A stretch of DNA of 64,000 nucleotides from NCBI RefSeq assembly GCF_005887115.1, contig NZ_PNCJ01000005.1, positions 372,001-436,000 of the forward strand, given 5' to 3'. This DNA is from Pseudoalteromonas rubra (lineage in GTDB: Bacteria; Pseudomonadota; Gammaproteobacteria; Enterobacterales; Alteromonadaceae). Below, piece after piece: positions 30,415-39,440 of the stretch. Position numbers and translations under genes: made by a program. The notes under the pieces are model-generated. The model was not told the DNA's origin. It searched no databases and was given only the letters and a program-made list of their open reading frames with translations. Numbering within the stretch: the stretch's first letter is position 1; the number at the start of each line of letters is the position of its first letter.

Positions 30415-30786
30415 TTACTTTTCTTTGCTTTTTGGCTTTTTATTCAATGAGAAAGAACTGGGAAGTACATCGACACCCAGCCACTGCCCAAGCTTGACAA
30501 TCAAAGGGATGGTGATTGGCGCAAATGGTAACAAGGCGAATACACCAAGACCCAATCCTTTTAATATATCGACAAACTGCTGGTTTGCCGCGGACAGCTC
30601 TTGTTTAGATACCCCACCTTGCGGATAACGTTTGTAAATATCCAGCATTTCGCGTGTTTCTTGTTTTTCCTGGGCCAAAGCAAGTTTTAAACCTACTAGC
30701 GCACGCCGAAGCCTTAATTGTTGACGTTTTTTACTGATCCTTACGACCCGAATTGGGGCTTTGTGTACTACTTTAATTAATCGCAT
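30415..30786 (-). CDS. Small LETM1-like domain protein
   Basis: 123 residues: very basic N-terminus (KKRQQLRLRRAL), a coiled helix (LKLALAQEKQETREMLDIYKRY), and then one hydrophobic helix (GLGVFALLPFAPITIPLIVKL) followed by LGVDVLPSSF. The last part resembles the LETM1 core (membrane helix, then a ..LPSTF motif). LETM1 proteins are mitochondrial cation/proton and ribosome-linked proteins; small bacterial relatives exist without clear role. Recognition is by eye only. Stands alone, divergent from the receptor gene at 31233. Confidence 0.6.
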   Translation of the reverse strand: MRLIKVVHKAPIRVVRISKKRQQLRLRRALVGLKLALAQEKQETREMLDIYKRYPQGGVSKQELSAANQQFVDILKGLGLGVFALLPFAPITIPLIVKLGQWLGVDVLPSSFSLNKKPKSKEK

Positions 30787-31083
30787 TCACATACTTTGGG
30801 GAACCATAGTACCTCCAATAGTAGCAGAAATAAAAACGGGGCGTTAGCGCGCTCAGACACTAAGAAGAGCCTCATTATTTTGCTACCAATGTAAAACGTC
30901 GCTACTCAGTGCAGGTGACAAGATGAAGTTTTTAACAAGGTATATTTTGAGTATCCCACGCAAGAAATACATCAAAATACGCAATAATGCGAATTTAGTG
31001 AGTTTATTTCAACTTACTCAGTACCTATAACACCCACGTAAACGCTCATTTTTTGCACCACAAACAAAAAGTTACTTGAAAAT

Positions 31084-31126
31084 TTGACCTTGTAAAATTC
31101 ACTGCTACCTTTAATTGTGCAGTGAA
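31084..31126 (+). promoter_or_regulatory. Candidate promoter and operator of the receptor gene
   Basis: TTGACC (31084-31089) and a weak -10 TACCTT (31106-31111) overlap a perfect inverted repeat TTCACTGC (31098-31105) / GCAGTGAA (31119-31126), centre-to-centre 21 bp, that is two helix turns. The rest of the gap 30787-31232 is AT-rich without a supported gene. Confidence 0.45.
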
Positions 31127-31232
31127 CATATTTGCAATTATCTTTAATGACGAGTACACACTTGGTTAAAAAATAAGGTGCAAGTTATGTATATTGTGAA
31201 TTATGACAACATATAATATCTGGGGAAACAGG

Positions 31233-33890
31233 ATGAAACTACAAACAAACGCGCTAAGTCGTGCGATTAAATTTGCTTTGGCGTCTACTGCAACAATGGG
31301 ATTGGCTGTAACCAGCGTTCAGGCTGAAGAGGCTGATGCTGGCGCTGATAAAAAAATTGAGAAAATTGCGGTCGTAGGCTCCCGCGCAGCACCGCGTTCA
31401 GTGGGTGATTCACCCGTACCAATCGACATCATAGGTGGCGATGATTTAAGCAAGGCTGGTGGCGATGACATGCTGGAATTGCTTAAAGGTTCGGTGCCCT
31501 CTCTAAACGTTCACGCCAACCCAATAAGTGACGCTGCAAGCCTGGTGCGCCCTGCTAACTTACGCGGTCTGCCCGCAGATTCAACTTTAATTCTACTTAA
31601 CGGCAAACGCCGCCATCGTTCATCTGTCATTGCGTTTTTAGGCGGAGGCATTAACGATGGTGCTCAGGGTCCGGATATTTCCGTTATCCCCAGCATCGCA
31701 TTGAAACAGGTTGAAGTATTACGTGACGGTGCGGCAGCTCAGTACGGTTCAGATGCCATCGCCGGGGTACTGAACTTTGTACTAAAAGATGCCTCTGAAG
31801 GCGGTAGCATCTCAGTCAAACAAGGCCAATACTATGAAGGCGACGGTGATACAACCACGGTAGAGGGTAACATTGGTCTGCCATTCACTGACCAGGGCTT
31901 TGCAAACTTAAGCTTTCAGTATAAAGAAGCCGACCCAACCAGCCGCAGCGTGCAACGCCCGGATGCACAAGCCTTTATGGATGCAGGTTTAGAAGGTGTA
32001 AGAGATCCGGCTCAGGTCTGGGGCGCACCAGAAATCAACGACGACATCACCTTGTTTGGTAATGTTGGACTTGAATTGACCAACGACTCCCAGTTCTACA
32101 TGTTCGGTAACTATTCAGAGCGGGATGTGAAAGGCGGCTTCTACTATCGTAACCCCACCACACGTCCACAGGTTTATGGTGGCGTAATCCGTAACGTTAA
32201 TGGCACGCCAACCAGACGTCACCCCACAGATGAAGCGCAGCAAAAGCTGTGGGATGATGCAACGCCGACTATCTTAGTGGGTTCTCTGGATGGGTACGAC
32301 CAGCAGATCAACTGTCCCGTTGTTGAGCTACAAGCTAATGGCTTACCGGACCAGGCAGCCCTGGATTCGCTCGCCGCAGCAAATTGTTTTGCCTTTAACA
32401 ACATGCTGCCCGCAGGTTTTACGCCTTTCTTCGGTGGTAATATCACTGATACGTCACTCACTATAGGTACCAAAGGTGAGTTTACAAGCGGCTTTATGAA
32501 AGGAGCGTATTATGACTTCAGCGGTTCAGTAGGCCGTAACGAGTCTCGCTATTTTATTACCAACACCATAAACGCCTCTATGGGTCCTGACACACCAATG
32601 GAGTTCAGCCCGGGTAAATACATTCAGCTAGAAAAGAACTTTAACGCTGATTTCTCGAAAGGCTATGATTTTGACTTAGCCTACGACGTCAACGTTGCTG
32701 GTGGTCTGGAGTGGAAAGAAGAAACCTTTGAAGTCATCCCGGGTGATGAGCCCTCATTTACCGCGGGCCCTTTAACACAGCAAGGATTTGGCATAGGCTC
32801 TAACGGTTTTCCTGGCTTTAAACCCTCGCAAGGCGGCGAGTTCTCACGCCGCAGCTACGCAGCCTATATTGATATCGAAACCCCCTTCACTGAAGAGTTC
32901 CTGATGGGCTGGGCACTGCGCTACGAGGACTACGATACTTTTGGTTCAACAACCAATTACAAAGTAACCTGGCAATATCACGCCACAGAAGATCTTGCGC
33001 TACGTGGCTCGCTGAGCACAGGTTTCCGTGCACCGACCGTTGGCCAGGCTAATGTCAGTAACGTTCAGACTAACCTGAGCAGCGGTGTGCTGGTAGACTC
33101 GGCACTATTACCTCCCACTAACCCGGTTTCACAATTGTTAGGTGGTAGCGAATTGCAGCCGGAAGAGTCACAAAGTTACACCTTTGGTGCAGTCTATCAG
33201 TCGGGCGATTTGTTCCTGACCATAGACTACTACAACATTGAAGTTGAAGACCGCCTGAGCCAGTCGAACAAGATCGATCTGACACTGGAGCAAAAAGCGG
33301 CATTAAAAGCGGATGGCGTGCCAAATGTGGATAGCTTGGCACAGGTTTCCTTCTTTACCAATGACTTCGATACCACAACTCAGGGTGTAGATATAGTTGC
33401 AAACTACTCTATGGATCTGCTGGGCGGCTTCGCGACATTCAGTGCTGCTTATAACTGGAATGAAACCGAAGTTGACAAGTTCTCAGACATTACCGGGGCC
33501 TTTAAGGTGGCACGTCTGGAAAAAGACTTGCCACAACACAGAGCGACCTATACCTGGACACAACAGTGGGAAGATTTTTCAGGCTTCCTACGTTACAACT
33601 ACTATGGTGAGTATCAAGGCGTACACGTAGACTATGATGCAACAGCTATCATGGCTGACCCAAATTTCACATTTGACGCTGAGCTGACTTATTTTGCGAC
33701 TGAAAACATCAGCCTGACCGTAGGTGCAAACAATATCTTCGATCAGGATGCTGAAAAAGTAGTCGACTTCCTCGAAGAAGGTAAAACAGAGTTAACACCA
33801 GCCAACAACTGGGGCGGTATCTATTACGAAACGTCTCCATTTGGGATCAATGGTGGCTTCTACTACGTAAAAGCAACCTACACATTCTAA
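31233..33890 (+). CDS. TonB-dependent receptor
   Basis: 885 residues from ATG 31233 (purine-rich GGGGAAACAGG upstream); the earlier ATG at 31203 would put ten extra residues before the signal peptide (ending SVQAEE). TonB box IEKIAVVGSR; plug about 50-165 (DMLELLKGSVPSLNVHAN, RGLPADSTLILLNGKRRHRSS, EVLRDGAAAQYGSDAIAGVLNFVL), barrel to the terminal F. This iron-complex/oligosaccharide-like subgroup with RGLPxDxxLVLxNGKRRH is common in marine proteobacteria; ligand unknown. A terminator follows, then the TPR-sulfotransferase gene, a pairing often seen with this receptor type. Confidence 0.92.
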   Translation: MKLQTNALSRAIKFALASTATMGLAVTSVQAEEADAGADKKIEKIAVVGSRAAPRSVGDSPVPIDIIGGDDLSKAGGDDMLELLKGSVPSLNVHANPISDAASLVRPANLRGLPADSTLILLNGKRRHRSSVIAFLGGGINDGAQGPDISVIPSIALKQVEVLRDGAAAQYGSDAIAGVLNFVLKDASEGGSISVKQGQYYEGDGDTTTVEGNIGLPFTDQGFANLSFQYKEADPTSRSVQRPDAQAFMDAGLEGVRDPAQVWGAPEINDDITLFGNVGLELTNDSQFYMFGNYSERDVKGGFYYRNPTTRPQVYGGVIRNVNGTPTRRHPTDEAQQKLWDDATPTILVGSLDGYDQQINCPVVELQANGLPDQAALDSLAAANCFAFNNMLPAGFTPFFGGNITDTSLTIGTKGEFTSGFMKGAYYDFSGSVGRNESRYFITNTINASMGPDTPMEFSPGKYIQLEKNFNADFSKGYDFDLAYDVNVAGGLEWKEETFEVIPGDEPSFTAGPLTQQGFGIGSNGFPGFKPSQGGEFSRRSYAAYIDIETPFTEEFLMGWALRYEDYDTFGSTTNYKVTWQYHATEDLALRGSLSTGFRAPTVGQANVSNVQTNLSSGVLVDSALLPPTNPVSQLLGGSELQPEESQSYTFGAVYQSGDLFLTIDYYNIEVEDRLSQSNKIDLTLEQKAALKADGVPNVDSLAQVSFFTNDFDTTTQGVDIVANYSMDLLGGFATFSAAYNWNETEVDKFSDITGAFKVARLEKDLPQHRATYTWTQQWEDFSGFLRYNYYGEYQGVHVDYDATAIMADPNFTFDAELTYFATENISLTVGANNIFDQDAEKVVDFLEEGKTELTPANNWGGIYYETSPFGINGGFYYVKATYTF

Positions 33891-33912
33891 CGACTTACTG
33901 TAACCCAGAAAC

Positions 33913-33949
33913 AAAGGGGGAAGTAGCTATAGCTATTTCCCCTTTTTAT
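33913..33949 (+). terminator. Terminator downstream of the receptor
   Basis: Long hairpin (AAAGGGGGAAGTAGC pairing with GCTATTTCCCCTTT, two G-T pairs, 4-nt loop) ending in a T-run. It ends about 8 nt before the ATG of the next gene, leaving no space for a promoter after it. Confidence 0.75.
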
Positions 33950-33956
33950 TTCTATC

Positions 33957-35444
33957 ATGTATAAAAAACTTCTCTATAACCACATGTTACTGCTAGAAAG
34001 AGCCTCAGAATTACTCGAAGAAAATCGCTTACGTGAAGCCGAGTTCATGTTTAAACAAGTCCTGAAACAAAACCCCAAAAATGGCAAAGCCCTGTTTGGT
34101 CTTGGCAGGATCTGTATGAGATTAGAGCAATATGACAACGCCATATACTATTTAAAGCGCGCATGCGAACATTTACCAAAAATGCTCGACCCCTTGTATG
34201 CGCTGGCCGATGCATTTATTGCCGTCGGGTCGCCCGTTGATGCCAAAACTGTACTCGAATATACGTTAAGCGTAGCAAGACATAATGCACAGGCCCATTA
34301 CCATCTGGGTCAGTTTTATCTGGACTATGGCTTTATTGATAACGCTCGAAACGTCTTCGAGGCGGGCTTATCCTGCCCCCACTCTGCGATTACCGTCTTT
34401 ATGCTCCACGAGTTGATCAAACTGACTGAAGGTGAGAAGCTCAACGACTATCTGGCGCTACTCGATTCATTGACTGCCGATATCGACAACCCTAGAGTAC
34501 AGATTGTGGCCCATTACGCTAAAGCCAAAGCCTATGAGAAGTTTTCAGACGTAGACGCTGCGTTTAGTCATTATCAGCAAGCAAATTCAGCTCAGCACGA
34601 TCTGTGCGATTTCCATACATCTGCTATGTTGCCCTTTTTCGAATACCTGAAGCAGAGTTTTAATCAGGACTTCTTTGACAAGCCAGCGGACAAAGTAAAA
34701 GCGACTTTTACACCCGTGTTTATCGTCGGCCTGCCACGGACAGGGTCAACCTTGCTGGAACAAATGCTGATCCAACACTCACAGGTTGGCTCTATGGGCG
34801 AGAGTACGGTGATCAGTGACGATATTGTGCCCTATCTGAGCATGCGTAACGAAGCCCCGTTTCCGGACTGTGTAAAAACACTCAGTACCTCCATGCTCGA
34901 TCATTGCCGTAATTTGTACGTTGATGAGATTAAGCGACACCGTGTTGCAGAAGAGGCGGTGATAAACAAGTTGCCAGCCAATTTTCAGAATATTGGCCTG
35001 ATCTTTAAAATGTTTCCTGACGCTCGCTTTATACATATGACCAGAGAGTTTATGCCCAATGCCTGGTCAGTCTATAGTAACCATTTCGCAGAAGATGAGC
35101 CCTATTTCTGCTCTTTGCAGGAGTACCAGCTTTACAGTGACATGACGGACGATGTAATGACGCATTTTAAAGCCATGCTGCCCCGAAATATTCACACTCT
35201 GAGTTATGAAAAGCTACTTGAGGAACCTGAACGAGAGATTAGAAAGGCCCTGAATTTTATGTACCAAAAATACGAGCCTGAGTGTATGGAGTTCCACAAA
35301 AGCCATAAAGTCGTCACGACATTAAGCAAAGCCCAGGTTCGCAAACCCCTGAATTCTGCGCCTCTGATAAACTGGAAAAAATTTGAAGCGCTGATGACTA
35401 AGGAACTGACGATGGAGCAACCTGGTGTTAAGTCGCCTGTGTGA
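33957..35444 (+). CDS. TPR-containing sulfotransferase
   Basis: 495 residues, no signal peptide. N-terminal tetratricopeptide repeats (about 10-215, for example ALFGLGRICMRLEQYDNAIYYLKRA) and a C-terminal sulfotransferase domain with the PAPS 5'-phosphosulfate loop VGLPRTGSTLLEQML (about 255-270) and a later TREFMPNAWS region for the 3'-phosphate. It would move sulfate from PAPS to an unknown acceptor. The ATG at 33957 lacks a ribosome site and sits right behind the terminator; ATG at 33984 is an alternative. Expression may depend on read-through from the receptor gene. Confidence 0.85.
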   Translation: MYKKLLYNHMLLLERASELLEENRLREAEFMFKQVLKQNPKNGKALFGLGRICMRLEQYDNAIYYLKRACEHLPKMLDPLYALADAFIAVGSPVDAKTVLEYTLSVARHNAQAHYHLGQFYLDYGFIDNARNVFEAGLSCPHSAITVFMLHELIKLTEGEKLNDYLALLDSLTADIDNPRVQIVAHYAKAKAYEKFSDVDAAFSHYQQANSAQHDLCDFHTSAMLPFFEYLKQSFNQDFFDKPADKVKATFTPVFIVGLPRTGSTLLEQMLIQHSQVGSMGESTVISDDIVPYLSMRNEAPFPDCVKTLSTSMLDHCRNLYVDEIKRHRVAEEAVINKLPANFQNIGLIFKMFPDARFIHMTREFMPNAWSVYSNHFAEDEPYFCSLQEYQLYSDMTDDVMTHFKAMLPRNIHTLSYEKLLEEPEREIRKALNFMYQKYEPECMEFHKSHKVVTTLSKAQVRKPLNSAPLINWKKFEALMTKELTMEQPGVKSPV

Positions 35445-36350
35445 TCAGGCTTGTTTGTATTGCTCAAACCAGCCAAGCAGATCTGAAAACTGATCCTGAC
35501 GTGCACCGCTGTGGGTCAGCATATTGATGTGATCATAATCATGCTGATGACCATAGCGCCGGCCATACACTTTTATCTCCTGAACGCCTGTGCCTGACTC
35601 AGCCATAAACTTTTTAATGTCAATGGGCTGCGCAAGAGCCTTATCTTTGACCCCTGCTATATGCAAAGTCGGTGGTAGCGAACGGTCCTTAAGTGCTGCC
35701 GCATAGTCAAAACCATCATCACTATCAATCCAGGGTTTGCGCTTTGCCCACTGCACGCTTTGTGCGTGAGACTTACGCGTCTCATTGTCCGATCCCCATT
35801 TAAGCCGCCGAGCCGGAAGATAGCCATGCTTGTTGACCTGCCAAAATGCCAGTGTGTACCAGATGACATTCGCTTTGAGTAACTTTTCCGGATGACGATT
35901 ATACAGGCTACGTTTTGTCCCAAAGTATACACATGCACTGACATGTTCACGCTCTTGCTCAAACCGGGCCAATACACTGTTTAGCAGCACACCGCCCCAG
36001 GAGTGAGCGACCCAAAACTGTGGCCGTTTACCTGTTTTGGCTGTGATAAATTGTAAAATTGCGGGGATATCCTCAACTATCGATTCAGTCTGCCCATGCC
36101 GGTCTCCTTTGCTGATCGCCGGCTTACTCTCCCCCCTGCCACGCAAATCTGCCACGAAACACTGGTAACCTTGTTCGGCCAAAAAAGGCGCAAGCCCTTT
36201 ATTATTGTGGGTGTAAAAAATCTTTCCATTCTCCACAGCGCCGTGTAACAACAACACCGCCGGCCCCATAGCTTGCTCATGATAAATATGGCGAAGGTGC
36301 AACTGGTGTTCACCCGACACTGGCACATAGAGAGAGTTTTGCTTGATCAT
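35445..36350 (-). CDS. Alpha/beta hydrolase
   Basis: 301 residues. HGAVENG oxyanion segment after strand 3, nucleophile elbow AHSWGG with S117, an acid in the GVKDKAL region, and the C-terminal catalytic His in the GHQHDYDH / HINML region. Cytoplasmic, no signal peptide. Substrate unknown; the size and lack of specific lid suggest an esterase or thioesterase-like enzyme. Its stop codon abuts the stop of the convergent sulfotransferase gene. Confidence 0.83.
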   Translation of the reverse strand: MIKQNSLYVPVSGEHQLHLRHIYHEQAMGPAVLLLHGAVENGKIFYTHNNKGLAPFLAEQGYQCFVADLRGRGESKPAISKGDRHGQTESIVEDIPAILQFITAKTGKRPQFWVAHSWGGVLLNSVLARFEQEREHVSACVYFGTKRSLYNRHPEKLLKANVIWYTLAFWQVNKHGYLPARRLKWGSDNETRKSHAQSVQWAKRKPWIDSDDGFDYAAALKDRSLPPTLHIAGVKDKALAQPIDIKKFMAESGTGVQEIKVYGRRYGHQHDYDHINMLTHSGARQDQFSDLLGWFEQYKQA

Positions 36351-36479
36351 ATGAGGTTAGTTCATCATTTTTAAAACTCATCGTACCAGCCAGACATAGT
36401 CATCGCAAGCTCGTGTACTCTAACCTGATGTCTGCCTACCTAGCCAAAGTAGCGGCACAAACACCAGAATTTAGATATA

Positions 36480-37385
36480 ATGCGCGATTCACCCATTAAG
36501 AGAATTGACACATACCCAATGCACGTCAGAAATAAACACCGACAGGGCTATGATTTCGCCCGGCTTTGTACTACAAACCCAGCTTTAAAGCAGTACCTCA
36601 TCAGCAGTCCACGTGGAGAGGACACCATTGACTTTGCCGACAGAGCAGCCATTGTGGCTTTAAATCAGGCGTTGCTGTCCTGTGACTATGGTGTCAAGTT
36701 TTGGCAGTTACCCGAGCCTTTCCTGTGCCCGCCGGTGCCCGGACGTGCGGATTACATTCATGCCCTGGCGGACTTACTGGCAGACGATAACCAGGGAACT
36801 CCCCCGACAGGTAAACAGATCCGTTGTCTTGATATTGGTACTGGTGCCAACTTGATCTACCCCTTGATAGGTCAGGCTGAATATGGCTGGCAGTTTACAG
36901 GTTCAGACATAAACCCGATGGCAGTGTCGGTGGCGCAGACCATTGCCAAAGCTAATGGGCTAGGTATTAAAGTCAGACAACAAAAAGATGAGCGGGCGAT
37001 TTTTCGCGGGGTCATCTCTGCAAAAGATCACTATGAGCTAACCCTGTGTAACCCCCCTTTTCATGAGAGTGAACAAGCGGCGCAAGCAGGCACTGCAAGA
37101 AAATGGCGTAATTTGGGTAAAGCACCACAAAGCGCTAAATTGAATTTTGGCGGTCACGCACCTGAACTCTGGTGCCCGGGTGGCGAACTGGCATTTATCA
37201 AAACCATGATCAAAGAAAGTGTGATGTTCGCAGAGCAAGTTGGCTGGTTTACTTCACTGGTATCCAAAAAAGACAACCTGCCTGCTTTAAAAAAAGCACT
37301 GCAAGCTGTCAAGCCAAGCGATATCAGAGTTATCGAAATGCAGCAGGGCCAGAAGGTCAGCCGCTTAATCGCCTGGCGCTTTTAA
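36480..37385 (+). CDS. rlmF: 23S rRNA (adenine-1618-N6)-methyltransferase RlmF
   Basis: 301 residues. Family N-terminus HVRNKHRQGYDF, the FLCPPVPGRADYIHALADLL segment highly conserved with E. coli RlmF, the SAM motif LDIGTGANLIYPL and the N6-methyltransferase motif CNPPFHES. It methylates A1618 of 23S rRNA. ATG 36480 gives a short extra head as in E. coli; ATG 36519 is an alternative. Convergent with tdk, 14 bp between stops. Confidence 0.93.
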   Translation: MRDSPIKRIDTYPMHVRNKHRQGYDFARLCTTNPALKQYLISSPRGEDTIDFADRAAIVALNQALLSCDYGVKFWQLPEPFLCPPVPGRADYIHALADLLADDNQGTPPTGKQIRCLDIGTGANLIYPLIGQAEYGWQFTGSDINPMAVSVAQTIAKANGLGIKVRQQKDERAIFRGVISAKDHYELTLCNPPFHESEQAAQAGTARKWRNLGKAPQSAKLNFGGHAPELWCPGGELAFIKTMIKESVMFAEQVGWFTSLVSKKDNLPALKKALQAVKPSDIRVIEMQQGQKVSRLIAWRF

Positions 37386-37399
37386 AATCAGGGCAGCGC

Positions 37400-37981
37400 T
37401 CAAAGCTTATTGAGCTCTGCCTTATAATGCTTTCGACAGACCGATACGTACCGATCATTACCGCCAATTTCAACCTGCGCACCATCCGCAATCGCCCGCC
37501 CCGAGGCGTCTAGTCGTAACACATGGTTCGCCTTACGACCGCAATGGCACACTGTTTTAAGTTCAATCAGTTTATCTGCCCAGGCTAGTAAGTACTGTGC
37601 CCCTTCGAATAACTCACCACGAAAATCCGTTCTTAGCCCGTAGCAAAGTACGGGTATACCCAATAAATCGACTACATCTGTCAACTGCGAAACCTGCTGC
37701 TTACTTAGAAACTGGCTTTCATCAACCAGAATGCAGTCCAGCGATTGCTCATCGTGGTGTATGTTGATAAGGCTTAACAGCTCCGTGGCTGGCTCATAGG
37801 TGTGTGCGTCTGCCTCCAGACCAATACGAGACGCGACTTTGCCAACCCCCGCACGGTCATCAAGCGCCGCGGTAAGAATAAACGGATTCATTCCCCGCTC
37901 TCGGTAGTTAAATGCAGATTGTAAAAGCGTTGTAGACTTGCCAGCATTCATTGCTGAATAGTAAAAGTATAATTGCGCCAT
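37400..37981 (-). CDS. tdk: Thymidine kinase (type II)
   Basis: 193 residues. P-loop SAMNAGKST (9-17), Walker B-like DESQF, the lasso region and zinc cysteines (CHCGRKA and VCRKHY). It phosphorylates thymidine with ATP in pyrimidine salvage. Length and motifs are normal for the bacterial tetrameric enzyme. Confidence 0.95.
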   Translation of the reverse strand: MAQLYFYYSAMNAGKSTTLLQSAFNYRERGMNPFILTAALDDRAGVGKVASRIGLEADAHTYEPATELLSLINIHHDEQSLDCILVDESQFLSKQQVSQLTDVVDLLGIPVLCYGLRTDFRGELFEGAQYLLAWADKLIELKTVCHCGRKANHVLRLDASGRAIADGAQVEIGGNDRYVSVCRKHYKAELNKL

Positions 37982-38045
37982 GGTGTATGTATCAGCCGCT
38001 AAAAAATTCGCGATAGTCTACCCAAACTGTCGCAGATTAGCCAGC

Positions 38046-38876
38046 TTACTCAAACACATGCCATGACGGTTGCGAAGGCACCTTACTGCTATCTTGTGTA
38101 TCACCGGGATAACTTTGCCTGTTTATATACGCAATATAAATGTGGTGAAGTTCAGTGGTGCTAAGCGAGGACCACAGAGCAAGTGCTGTTTCACTATGTA
38201 GCTCTCTGAACTGTTTGGAAAAGGTAAGATAACCAAAACTGATGTCTAAAGGCGGATAAACGGCTTCTAACTGACGACGATAAGGAAATGCTGACACCGC
38301 TTTACCATCGACCTGACACAAGCCAAAGGTACCGTGTACTTTGCCCTTGAGTACAAGCTCAAAGGCATCACTTTGCGAGTCAGTATTCAGTATGGTGTAT
38401 TTATCACTGCCGACAGAATCAGCCACGGAATACCCCCTGGGCACAGCAAGATTAATCGGATAGTGCCTGGTACTCATGGCAGTTTTCAATTGTGTCATTC
38501 CGACCAAACACGTTCCCAGCCGGCTAATTGAGCTGAGTGTGTTCGGCGACCCATCTTCATTGAGCGGGTAAGACAGAAAGGACTCTCGAGCAGGACGATA
38601 GCTGGCGATAACGGCATCCACCCGGTTTCGTTTAATTTCATACAGGCAGCGTTGCCAGGGTTTTCGGACAAATTCAAACTGCATACCGCCAACCCGAGTC
38701 TCAAGCAGGCGTAAAATCTCAATGGTCGCCCCCGGGTTTTCTCTGGGTACATCCAACCCATTACCCAAAAAGAAAGGTGGGATATGCTTATCTTCATAAC
38801 ACAATCTGACAGACACTTTCGCGCTGGCGTGGTAAGCGACAAACAAACACAACAAAGAGATTAAAATAAATCGCAT
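38046..38876 (-). CDS. Periplasmic solute-binding protein (SBP_bac_3-like)
   Basis: 276 residues from ATG 38876, which starts a signal peptide (MRFILISLLCLFVAYHASA). The two-lobed type-2 periplasmic fold is suggested by the N-lobe VRLCYEDKHIPPFFLG, ATIEILRLLE, RNRVDAVIASYRPARE and the hinge-return KVHGTFGLCQVDGKAV. No ABC transporter genes are adjacent, as is usual for the many orphan amino-acid-binding-like proteins of Pseudoalteromonas. The frame extends to 38945 but a good -10 (TATAAT, 38907-38912) lies inside that extension, which supports the shorter protein. Confidence 0.75.
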   Translation of the reverse strand: MRFILISLLCLFVAYHASAKVSVRLCYEDKHIPPFFLGNGLDVPRENPGATIEILRLLETRVGGMQFEFVRKPWQRCLYEIKRNRVDAVIASYRPARESFLSYPLNEDGSPNTLSSISRLGTCLVGMTQLKTAMSTRHYPINLAVPRGYSVADSVGSDKYTILNTDSQSDAFELVLKGKVHGTFGLCQVDGKAVSAFPYRRQLEAVYPPLDISFGYLTFSKQFRELHSETALALWSSLSTTELHHIYIAYINRQSYPGDTQDSSKVPSQPSWHVFE

Positions 38877-38906
38877 TAAAACAGACTTTAAGTCGGGCTT
38901 TCTCTT

Positions 38907-38912
38907 ATTATA
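38907..38912 (-). promoter_or_regulatory. Candidate -10 box of the solute-binding protein gene
   Basis: TATAAT on the minus strand 31 bp before the ATG; an 11-bp palindrome GACTTAAAGTC (read on the minus strand) lies between it and the start. No clear -35. Confidence 0.4.
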
Positions 38913-38948
38913 TAACCCACCTGATGGCTTGGCTACGCAGCGCAAACA

Positions 38949-39413
38949 TTACTGGGTAATTTTTATCCCTTCATGGGCAAGCAGCCACGACTTTCTGTCC
39001 AACCCACCGGCATACCCTGTTAGTTTGCCATTGGCACCTATGATTCTGTGGCAAGGTACAATAATACTAATTGGATTCTTGCCATTTGCCGCACCAACAG
39101 CTCTGACAGCTTTGGGGTTGTTTAACGCTGCGGCCATCCAGCCATAGGTATTGGTTTCACCATAAGGAATGTCACATAGCAATCTCCATACAGCCTTTTG
39201 AAAAGGGGTACCTTGTGTATCCAACGCCACTTCAAATCGTTCACGCTTTCCATCAAAGTACTCTGTTAATTGAAGACACGCTTTATCAAGGTGCGGGTTT
39301 GTTCCCTCAGACAAGTTTACTTTGGGAGCAAAGCCGATATAAGAAAGCCCCTTATCACTCGCCTGCAAAGTGATCTCGCCTACGGGGCTTGCCAAATGTG
39401 TTTGAATCATCAT
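38949..39413 (-). CDS. ogt: Methylated-DNA-protein cysteine methyltransferase (Ogt type)
   Basis: 154 residues from ATG 39413, which has GGAG 7 nt upstream; the frame start at 39434 has none. The suicide-acceptor motif IVPCHRI with the active Cys, the arginine finger/helix-turn-helix (NNPKAVRAVGAANGKNP) and C-terminal GYAGG are present. It removes O6-methyl from guanine directly. The gene follows the Ada/AlkA fusion gene on the same strand; their ends are 27 bp apart, so they form a small alkylation-repair operon in which Ogt supplies the methyltransferase that the fusion lacks. Confidence 0.93.
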   Translation of the reverse strand: MMIQTHLASPVGEITLQASDKGLSYIGFAPKVNLSEGTNPHLDKACLQLTEYFDGKRERFEVALDTQGTPFQKAVWRLLCDIPYGETNTYGWMAAALNNPKAVRAVGAANGKNPISIIVPCHRIIGANGKLTGYAGGLDRKSWLLAHEGIKITQ

Positions 39414-39440
39414 CGTTTTTCTCCACTGAATCAATGCTGC

